A DNA stretch of 12,095 nucleotides, taken from positions 61,358-73,452 of the forward strand of contig PMST01000351.1 of NCBI GenBank assembly GCA_003168295.1, read 5' to 3'. Positions 7,397 through 12,095 of the stretch are shown here, one piece after another; positions within the stretch are counted from its first letter, which is position 1, and the number at the start of each line of letters is the position of its first letter. The position numbers and the translations under genes are program-made. The notes under the pieces were generated by a model. That model ran no database searches, was not told the DNA's origin, and was given only the letters and a program-made list of their open reading frames with translations. Source of the stretch: Actinomycetota bacterium. GTDB lineage: Bacteria; Actinomycetota; Actinomycetes; Streptosporangiales; Streptosporangiaceae.

Positions 7397-7601
7397 TTTG
7401 GTCTTGCATCGATCGCGTAATGTCGGGGAGGATGAGGTTGCGTCAATCAGCCGGGATTGTCGCATTACGCTTCGCGGGGTCGCGATGGGCTTGAGCCAAG
7501 TAGGGTTGCCGACACGGACCAAGGTCGATCCTGCCATACGTCGTCCGCTCGACTTGGACGCGAAGTTGTCTTGCGCCCCGGGGCGCCCTCGCGTGGTCCG
7601 G

Positions 7602-8033
7602 ATGCCATCCGACTGGTGGGATTCACCCGCGGTGGCGGCCTGCACCCTCAGCGCCGGTGCCCAATCGGGTCGGACCGCCAGGAAATTCACCAGGAACACG
7701 CTGAAGGACTGGGGCCTGGCCTCGCTGGCGGACGACGCGGAAGCCATCGTGGGCGAATTCGTGGCCAACGCGGTGTCCCACGCCGCGCGGTGCATCGGAT
7801 CCGGGCAGCCCCTTGGCCTGCGGTTGCTGCGCAGGACCGGTGAGGTCATGTGCGCGGTGCTCGACCCCTCCGATACCGCCCCGGTGCTCAGGCTGCCGGA
7901 CCGGAACGAAGAGGCAGGCCGCGGCCTGCAGATGGTGGACGCGCTGAGCGACGTCTGGGGCTGGAGCCCGGTCACCGGCCGCGGCAAGGCCGTCTGGGCC
8001 ATCTTGTTCTGCGCCTTAGGCGCCCTGAGCTAA
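7602..8033 (+). CDS. Small GHKL ATP-binding protein, RsbW/SpoIIAB-like anti-sigma kinase type
   Basis: A 143-residue single-domain HATPase_c protein. The N box is E-F-V-A-N-A-V-S-H (52-60) with the Mg-coordinating Asn56. The G1 region is around D-P-S-D (88-91). The glycine-rich lid is A-G-R-G-L-Q-M-V (105-112), followed by D-V-W-G-W and G-K-A-V-W-A-I-L, all typical of actinomycete RsbW-like proteins. Family members bind a sigma factor and phosphorylate an anti-anti-sigma partner, but many orphan copies in actinomycetes have no known target and none is encoded nearby. Start is uncertain: ATG 7602 gives family length; ATG 7485 adds 39 residues with less GC-biased codons; neither has a strong Shine-Dalgarno. 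It is probably co-transcribed with the small gene 38 bases downstream. Confidence 0.85.
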   Translation: MPSDWWDSPAVAACTLSAGAQSGRTARKFTRNTLKDWGLASLADDAEAIVGEFVANAVSHAARCIGSGQPLGLRLLRRTGEVMCAVLDPSDTAPVLRLPDRNEEAGRGLQMVDALSDVWGWSPVTGRGKAVWAILFCALGALS

Positions 8034-8071
8034 CCTCAGTCAGCACATACGACGAGGGAGGCCATAACCCG

Positions 8072-8281
8072 ATGCCTTGGACCTGGCGCTACGAGAAGGC
8101 GGACGGCACCGCGATCACCACCGATGACCTGCAAGAGGCCATCTTCGCCAGCCAGGGTGACGCGGAGAGCTGGCTGGGCGAGAACTGGCGTGCGCTGCTC
8201 GCGTCCGGCGTGGATCAGGTCACGCTTTTCGACGACACCAAGGCCGAGTACGGCCCGATGATCCTCCGGCCCGAAGACTAG
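8072..8281 (+). CDS. Small conserved hypothetical protein, 69 residues
   Basis: Starts at ATG 8072 with GAGGGAGG about 10 bases upstream and stops at TAG 8279-8281. The peptide begins M-P-W-T-W-R-Y-E, is rich in Asp, Glu and Trp, and ends P-M-I-L-R-P-E-D; it has no Cys, signal peptide or membrane segment. I recall similar short acidic proteins (W-R-Y-E near the start, then a W-L/I-G-E-N-W-R core and a Y-G-P-M ending) as conserved unknowns in many actinomycetes. That is memory, not a search. It follows the ATPase gene by 38 bases on the same strand, so co-expression is likely. Its function is unknown. Confidence 0.85.
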   Translation: MPWTWRYEKADGTAITTDDLQEAIFASQGDAESWLGENWRALLASGVDQVTLFDDTKAEYGPMILRPED

Positions 8282-8322
8282 GCCGCAAGGCTAGGGCCGC
8301 AAGGCTAGGGCCGCAAGGCCGG
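8281..8322. repeat. 14-bp unit repeated three times at the end of the aldo/keto reductase gene
   Basis: GGCCGCAAGGCTAG is present at 8281-8294 and 8295-8308, and a third copy at 8309-8322 differs only in its last bases (GGCCGCAAGGCCGG). On the minus strand each of the first two units carries a TAG; the one at 8305-8307 is the actual stop of the aldo/keto reductase gene. The first base of the array is also the last base of the small gene's stop, so the repeats fill the whole convergent gap. Each unit can fold as a 3-4 bp stem closed by a GCAA loop, so a weak terminator is possible. Confidence 0.9.
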
Positions 8323-9303
8323 GCTGGCGGTACGAGCCGGATCGCGCACGATCACCTGGCCGAGGACCTCGTCGATCCTGCTCATCAGGCCGGGTTCTAG
8401 CCGTACGCCAGCCGCCTTCACGTTCTCCCGTACCTGCTGCGGCCGGGTGGCGCCGATAAGGGCGGCGGACACGTTCGGATTCTGCAGCACCCAGGCCACC
8501 GCGAGCTGGGCCAGCGAAAGGCCGGCTTCGGCAGCCAGCGGCTCGAGTTGCTGCACCGCCTTCAGCGTCTCGTCCGTGAGCCACCGCTTGATGAAGGTCG
8601 AACCCGAGGGATCCGTGGCGCGAGACTCCGCCGGCGGCGCGGCCCCCGGCGCGTATTTGCCGGTCAGCACGCCCTGCGCGATCGGCGAGAATACGAGCTG
8701 GCCGATGCCTTCCTTCTCGCACAGCGGAACGACCTCGGCCTCGATGACCCGCCACAGCATGTTGTACTGCGGCTGGTTCGACACGATCCGGTCCAGGCCG
8801 AGCTCGTCGGCGACCTTGAGCGCGGCGGCGATCTGCTCCGCCCGCCACTCGGACACGCCCACGTACAGGACCTTGCCCGCGCGGACGAGGTCGTCGAAGG
8901 CGCGCATGGTCTCCTCGATCGGGGTCTCGGAGTCGTACCTGTGCGCCTGGTACAGGTCGATGTAGTCGGTCTGCAGCCTGCGCAGCGAGGCGTGGGCCGA
9001 TTCCAAGATGTGCTTGCGCGACAGGCCGCGGTCGTTCCGGCCGTCGCCTGTCGGCCAGTACACCTTGGTGAAAATCTCGAGCGATTCGCGTCGCACGCCG
9101 TGCAGCGCCCGGCCGAGGACTTCTTCGGCCCGCCCGCCCGCGTAGACGTCGGCGGTGTCGAACGTGGTGATGCCCTCGTCAAGCGCGGCCCGGACGCACT
9201 CGGCCGCGGCCTGCTCTTCTACCTGCGATCCGTGGGTGACCCAGTTCCCGTACGCGATCTCGCTGATGACTAGGCCGCTTTTACCAAGGTGTCGGTATTC
9301 CAT
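8305..9303 (-). CDS. Aldo/keto reductase, Kv-beta/YghZ-like
   Basis: A 332-residue NADPH-dependent oxidoreductase with the TIM-barrel aldo/keto reductase pattern. The catalytic tetrad is visible: Asp49 (F-D-T-A), Tyr54 (D-V-Y), Lys80 (F-T-K-V-Y) and His121 (Q-A-H-R-Y). The C-terminal cofactor-binding part includes the S-P-I-A-Q-G-V-L-T-G-K-Y block and I-G-A-T-R-P-Q-Q-V-R-E-N, as in the Kv-channel beta-subunit-like branch. The substrate cannot be deduced; members reduce aldehydes, methylglyoxal or xenobiotic ketones. Start ATG 9301-9303 follows GTGAGGGATC. It begins 11 bases after the DUF3043 stop, so the two genes form an operon. The C-terminus (A-L-R-P-stop) lies in a 14-bp tandem repeat, which may have altered the last residues. 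Confidence 0.95.
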   Translation of the reverse strand: MEYRHLGKSGLVISEIAYGNWVTHGSQVEEQAAAECVRAALDEGITTFDTADVYAGGRAEEVLGRALHGVRRESLEIFTKVYWPTGDGRNDRGLSRKHILESAHASLRRLQTDYIDLYQAHRYDSETPIEETMRAFDDLVRAGKVLYVGVSEWRAEQIAAALKVADELGLDRIVSNQPQYNMLWRVIEAEVVPLCEKEGIGQLVFSPIAQGVLTGKYAPGAAPPAESRATDPSGSTFIKRWLTDETLKAVQQLEPLAAEAGLSLAQLAVAWVLQNPNVSAALIGATRPQQVRENVKAAGVRLEPGLMSRIDEVLGQVIVRDPARTASPALRP

Positions 9304-9314
9304 GATCCCTCACT

Positions 9315-9947
9315 TTAGAACTTCTGGCCGGGCCGGACCCGCGGGGCCGGCACCCGGAACCGCCGTATCTGCAGCGCCCGCATCGTCGCGTACAAGGTCA
9401 GGCCCCTGGTCGACTCGCCTGGCAGCCGCTCGGCGATCAGCCTGGTCAGGCTGCGGCGGATCATGAAGGCGTCGAGGAGGATGACGACAACAAGCACCAG
9501 CACCAGGGGGGAGATGATCTCCTGCGCTTTGCTGTTCCGCAGGAACACGGCGGCGAGCAGGATGACCAGCACGTACATGTAGTACTCGCTGATCCGGCGC
9601 TTGGAGTCGATGAAGTCGCGGGCGAGCGCGCGGGTGGGACCGCGGTCGCGCGGGTTCAGTGCCCAGGCCTCACCGCGCTTCATCGCGTCGTACTTGGTCG
9701 CCCGGCCGGCGCGGGCCTTGGCTTTATCCTCGGGGGTACGCGGAGCGGCCGGCGCGCGCGATCCGGTGATCGGCTGGCGCCGCTTAGCCTCGGCCACGCT
9801 GCGCTTGGGGGTGGGCCGTCCCTTGGCCGCCTCGGCGGGGGAGCGGGCTGTCTTATTGTCGGCCGGTGCGTCCGGGCTCGGCGCGCCCGGGGAATCCTGG
9901 GCCGTGCCGTCCGTCGCGCCGGCGCTACGGCGTCGGAACACGCGCAT
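9315..9947 (-). CDS. DUF3043 family membrane protein
   Basis: A 210-residue protein of the actinobacterial DUF3043 family, function unknown. Residues 1-85 are a basic, Pro/Ala/Lys/Arg-rich, probably disordered cytoplasmic tail containing the conserved P-T-P-K-R segment. Then comes the conserved A-M-K-R-G-E followed by L-N-P-R-D-R-G-P and R-D-F-I-D-S-K-R-R. Two transmembrane helices follow (about 122-137 and 145-161), then a basic C-terminal part. ATG 9945-9947 has no Shine-Dalgarno, so a leaderless or weakly initiated message is possible. It is the first gene of an operon with the aldo/keto reductase and diverges from pspA with about 270 bases between starts. In other actinomycetes the gene is a housekeeping neighbour of varied genes, so its link to the Psp cluster is only positional. 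Confidence 0.92.
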   Translation of the reverse strand: MRVFRRRSAGATDGTAQDSPGAPSPDAPADNKTARSPAEAAKGRPTPKRSVAEAKRRQPITGSRAPAAPRTPEDKAKARAGRATKYDAMKRGEAWALNPRDRGPTRALARDFIDSKRRISEYYMYVLVILLAAVFLRNSKAQEIISPLVLVLVVVILLDAFMIRRSLTRLIAERLPGESTRGLTLYATMRALQIRRFRVPAPRVRPGQKF

Positions 9948-9995
9948 AGCTTAGAGCCCAGTACGAAATGGTGCGCGCTGCCGCTACCGGTGGTA

Positions 9996-10022
9996 CCCCC
10001 CGCGGGAAGCTTTCCCCGCGGG
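9996..10022. other. GC-rich hairpin in the DUF3043/pspA divergent region
   Basis: Bases 9999-10008 pair with 10012-10022, giving a 10-bp stem with one bulged C (10017) and a 3-base loop. A purine-rich stretch (AAAGGGGAAGAATAAAGAGA) follows on the plus strand. It lies between divergent genes, so it ends no gene; it may sit in the 5' leader of one of the two transcripts or be an operator. Confidence 0.4.
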
Positions 10023-10105
10023 AAAGGGGAAGAATAAAGAGAACTGCGCGCCCTACGCCTCCCGCGACGTGGTAGCTCGCATGCGGGTGACCGCGTAGGG
10101 TGGAA

Positions 10106-10119
10106 TGCGACTAGTCGCA
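10106..10119. promoter_or_regulatory. Perfect 14-bp palindrome upstream of pspA
   Basis: TGCGACTAGTCGCA at 10106-10119 is fully self-complementary and lies about 100 bases upstream of the pspA start. Its position suggests an operator for the stress operon. It does not match the ClgR-type motif I know for actinobacterial psp regulation (GTTCGC-N5-GCGAAC-like). A GGAAT just before it (10102-10106) and CGTCC after it (10126-10130) faintly recall an ECF sigma promoter, but the 19-base gap is longer than usual. Confidence 0.5.
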
Positions 10120-10216
10120 CGGGCTCGTCCGCCGTCTAGCCGGGTGCCGGCCACATCGGCCCGGTCGCGCGGCCTGGTGGCGGCCAAAGATGTTAATGAA
10201 GGGGACGGCCGCGCGT

Positions 10217-11128
10217 ATGGGCGTGATGAAGCGGGTTCAGCTTGTCTTCAAGGCCAAGGCCAACAAGGCCCTGGACAAGATGGAAGACCCTCGTGAGACC
10301 CTTGACTATTCCTACCAGCGGCAGCTGGAGTTGCTGACGAAGGTCCGCCGCGGTGTCGCGGACGTCGCCACCTCGCGCAAGCGCGTCGAGCTGCAGATGA
10401 ACCAGCTGCAGCAGCAGGCGAACAAGCTGGACGACCAGGCGCGCAAGGCCCTCGGGCTGGGGCGCGAGGACCTGGCCAGGGATGCGCTGACGCGCAAGTC
10501 GTCCGCGCAGGGCCAGCTGAACGACTTGCAGGGGCAGTACGCCCAGCTGCAGGCCGAAGAGGAGAAGCTGACCGTTGCCTCGCAGCGCCTGCAGGCCAAG
10601 GTTGACGCCTTCCGCACCAGGAAGGAGACCATCAAGGCCACCTACACCGCGGCCGAGGCGCAGACCAGGATCAACGAGGCGTTCTCCGGCATCTCCGAGG
10701 AGATGGGCGACGTCGGCATGGCGATCCAGCGCGCCGAGGACAAGACTGCCCAGATGCAGGCCCGGGCCGGCGCGATCGACGAACTGATGGCCTCGGGCGC
10801 GCTGGACGACGTGGGCGGCCGGCGCGACGACATTCAGGCCGAGCTGGATCAGCTGAGCGCGAACAGCGACGTCGAAAGCGAGCTGCGCAGGCTCAGGGGC
10901 GAGATCGCCGCCAGCGCGCCGAAGCAGCTCGAGGGTTCTGGCCCCAACGGCGACGGCCAGGCGGCCAACGGCGGCCAGGGGCAGGCTCAGTCGGCCCCGT
11001 ACGCTCCGCCCGCCCCGACCCAGAATCCCCAGCAAGCCGCGCCCCAGCAGGCCGCCCAGCCCGCCGGGATCCCGGTGTCGGATCTGCCCAGCGCGAACGA
11101 TCAGCCGCAGGACGGTGAGGGATCGTGA
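10217..11128 (+). CDS. pspA: PspA/IM30 family envelope-stress protein
   Basis: A 303-residue PspA/Vipp1-type protein, which coats the inner face of the cytoplasmic membrane as oligomers and protects it under stress. Residues 1-25 would be the membrane-binding amphipathic helix. The conserved M-E-D-P-R-E-T-L-D-Y-S-Y-Q-R-Q-L (22-37) starts a long coiled coil of heptad-like Gln/Leu/Lys segments to about 230. The last 65-70 residues (about 235-303) are a Gln/Ala/Pro/Gly/Asn-rich, disordered tail absent from E. coli PspA (222 residues). I chose ATG 10217 (M-G-V-M-K-R) because it matches actinobacterial relatives and has AAGGGGA about 11 bases upstream; ATG 10190 and 10196 in frame would add 7-9 residues. 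The stop overlaps the pspAA start by 4 bases, so translation is probably coupled. Confidence 0.95.
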   Translation: MGVMKRVQLVFKAKANKALDKMEDPRETLDYSYQRQLELLTKVRRGVADVATSRKRVELQMNQLQQQANKLDDQARKALGLGREDLARDALTRKSSAQGQLNDLQGQYAQLQAEEEKLTVASQRLQAKVDAFRTRKETIKATYTAAEAQTRINEAFSGISEEMGDVGMAIQRAEDKTAQMQARAGAIDELMASGALDDVGGRRDDIQAELDQLSANSDVESELRRLRGEIAASAPKQLEGSGPNGDGQAANGGQGQAQSAPYAPPAPTQNPQQAAPQQAAQPAGIPVSDLPSANDQPQDGEGS

Positions 11129-11403
11129 TCGTCAGGATCCTCGGCGAAGGGCAGTTCAGGGTCGACGAAACCGCCACGATCGAGCTGAATCACCTGGATA
11201 ACGCGCTTGAGACCGCCGTCGAGCGCGGTGATGAGCCGGCTTTCCAGAGCGCGCTGACGGACCTGCTGACCGAGGTTCGCGCGCAAGGTTCACCGCTGCC
11301 CCCGGATACCCTGGAGCCGTCCGACCTGATCCTTCCGCACCAGGACTCGAGCATGGATGAGGTGCGCAAGCTGCTCACGGACGAGGGCCTCATTCCGGGC
11401 TGA
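11125..11403 (+). CDS. pspAA: PspA-associated protein PspAA
   Basis: A 92-residue acidic protein beginning M-I-V-R-I-L-G-E-G-Q-F, with L-N-H-L-D-N-A near residue 25, L-E-P-S-D-L-I-L-P (about 63-71) and an E-G-L-I-P-G ending. This is the pattern of the small PspA partner that actinomycetes encode directly behind pspA. It is thought to help control PspA, but its exact action is not established. GTG 11125-11127 shares bases with the pspA TGA (GTGA) and GAGGG lies just upstream inside pspA, which indicates coupled translation. No membrane segment is visible. A 148-base gap follows before htpX. Confidence 0.92.
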   Translation: MIVRILGEGQFRVDETATIELNHLDNALETAVERGDEPAFQSALTDLLTEVRAQGSPLPPDTLEPSDLILPHQDSSMDEVRKLLTDEGLIPG

Positions 11404-11551
11404 AGGCTCGGGGCGGAGGGGCTGAGGGGCTGGAGCATACTTGCGGGTAACGTTCGGCTCGGGTTCAGCGTTGTACGTATAGATTTCAGCTACATAATGC
11501 TGCTGGCTCCGGCCTGGTAACACCAGCCGTGGGCCGAACGGAGGTGGCGCC
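11404..11551 (+). promoter_or_regulatory. Intergenic region with a probable htpX promoter
   Basis: Within this 148-base gap TTGTAC (11471-11476) and CATAAT (11493-11498) are 16 bases apart. The -10 matches the TATAAT consensus at five of six positions, the -35 only at its first three. Transcription would start near 11505 and give a leader of about 47 bases with GGAGG placed 7 bases before the htpX ATG. CTGGT-AAC-ACCAG (11514-11526) could fold in that leader. So htpX may be expressed apart from pspA-pspAA. Confidence 0.5.
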
Positions 11552-12095
11552 ATGGCGGCGCGTACCAGATATGCACCCGACCGGGGACTGACGGTGCGGA
11601 TGACCGCGACCATGTTCCTGCTCGGGCTGGTGTTTGTCGCATTTATCGCCGCGATCATCGGCATCGGGACCGCGTATCACGCGTCTGACGCCGCGATCGT
11701 GCTTTTCGCGGTGGTCCTCGGCGGCGGTTTCGCCATCGGATCGCTGTTCTACTCAGACAAGATCGCGCTGCGGACCGCCGGGGCCCGCGAGGTCACCCCG
11801 CAAGAGGCACCTGAGCTGCACGGCATCGTGGACCGGCTCTGCGCGCTGGCGGACATGCCGAAGCCCCGGGTGGCCATCGCCAACTCGAATATCCCGAACG
11901 CCTTCGCGACCGGCCGCAACTCCGAGCACGCGGTGCTCTGCGTGACTACCGGCCTAATGGCCAAGCTGAACCCCGAGGAGCTCGAGGGCGTCATCGCGCA
12001 CGAGATGTCGCACGTCGCGCACAAGGACGTCCAGGTCATGACGGCCGCCTCGTTCCTGGCCATCATCGCCGCGCTGCTGATCAGGGTCGCCTTCT
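11552..12095 (+). CDS. htpX: HtpX-type M48 zinc metalloprotease (3' end beyond window)
   Basis: The first 181 residues of a membrane-bound zinc protease that degrades damaged membrane proteins. Two hydrophobic segments (about 18-40 and 47-67) form the N-terminal membrane anchor. They are followed by the M48 stretch with P-E-L-H-G-I-V, I-P-N-A-F-A-T-G-R and the zinc-binding H-E-M-S-H (His150, Glu151, His154) in V-I-A-H-E-M-S-H-V-A-H-K-D; the third zinc ligand lies past the window. A further hydrophobic segment starts at about 164. ATG 11552 follows GGAGG by 7 bases. The frame has no stop before the edge; full-length members are about 290 residues. Placement after pspA-pspAA is the usual actinobacterial order and fits a joint role in membrane quality control; pspAB is expected next but not visible. 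Confidence 0.95.
   Translation, partial: MAARTRYAPDRGLTVRMTATMFLLGLVFVAFIAAIIGIGTAYHASDAAIVLFAVVLGGGFAIGSLFYSDKIALRTAGAREVTPQEAPELHGIVDRLCALADMPKPRVAIANSNIPNAFATGRNSEHAVLCVTTGLMAKLNPEELEGVIAHEMSHVAHKDVQVMTAASFLAIIAALLIRVAF

Larger units (their letters stand above)
7167..7484. promoter_or_regulatory. Divergent regulatory region between xylB and the ATPase gene
   Basis: This stretch upstream of xylB is visibly richer in A and T from about 7260 to 7420 than its neighbours. It carries the dyads at 7273-7297 and 7374-7396 and short palindromes ACTTTAAGT (7262-7270) and TACCGGTA (7271-7278). For xylB, minus-strand TAACTT or TAAAGT just downstream of the first dyad could be a -10. For the plus strand, TTGACC at 7353-7358 could be a -35, but no well-spaced -10 follows. 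A plus-strand frame is open here from GTG 7281, but its composition and peptide look non-coding. Confidence 0.5.

Noticed and set aside
7281..7601. N-terminal extension of the ATPase from GTG 7281
   Set aside because: The start would lie inside a dyad, the DNA is AT-richer with non-coding codon pattern, and the extra residues match no domain.
7287..9990. Shared 11-mer GCCGCTACCGG at 7287-7297 and 9980-9990
   Set aside because: An 11-base match is expected several times by chance in 12 kb; at 9980 it lacks the mirrored arm, so it is not the same operator.
10193..11035. 280-residue minus-strand frame opposite pspA
   Set aside because: Leu/Gly/Arg-rich mirror of the PspA coiled coil with no ribosome site; shadow of a confident gene.
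11416..11434. Two GAGGGGCTG-like copies after pspAA
   Set aside because: Very short G-rich repeat, likely compositional; no hairpin or other support.

Overview
The window is GC-rich, with tightly packed genes on both strands and several GTG or TTG starts. Its protein families point to Actinomycetota: a Streptomyces-type class I xylose isomerase, a DUF3043 protein, an RsbW/SpoIIAB-like ATPase of the kind abundant in filamentous actinomycetes, and a pspA-pspAA-htpX cluster. A Streptosporangiales- or Streptomyces-like soil actinomycete is a reasonable inference; no rRNA or marker gene settles the genus. I see no tRNA, rRNA, CRISPR array, transposase or phage gene.

Left part (1-3600): about 200 bases without a convincing gene contain a 12-bp inverted repeat. 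Next, on the minus strand, come a short piece resembling the C-terminal end of an ion-channel regulatory subunit (210-440) and a full DUF3500 gene (487-1536). Divergent from DUF3500 is a cation diffusion facilitator (1656 onward) with a His-rich N-terminus. Its frame has no stop where the protein should end and stays open antisense through the whole convergent purine nucleoside phosphorylase gene (2757-3578). This is the oddest structural feature of the window.

Middle (3601-8310): a DedA/VTT membrane protein (3679-4548) may be translated from a leaderless mRNA. It converges on a minus-strand xylose operon, xylB (5784-7166) then xylA (4568-5728), which would take D-xylose to D-xylulose 5-phosphate. 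A 318-435 base regulatory stretch with two clean dyads separates xylB from a plus-strand pair: a small GHKL ATPase (7602-8033) and a 69-residue conserved hypothetical protein (8072-8281).

Right part (8281-12095): a minus-strand DUF3043 membrane protein and aldo/keto reductase form a two-gene operon. Divergent from it is an envelope-stress module: pspA, pspAA (overlapping by 4 bases) and htpX, which runs off the window end. A perfect 14-bp palindrome lies in the pspA upstream region and a likely separate promoter precedes htpX.

Two genes, xylB and the aldo/keto reductase, end in short tandem duplications that copy their own stop codon. I found no clear new multi-gene system. The leads most worth checking are the CDF/punA antisense arrangement, the two stop-codon duplications and the unexplained dyads.
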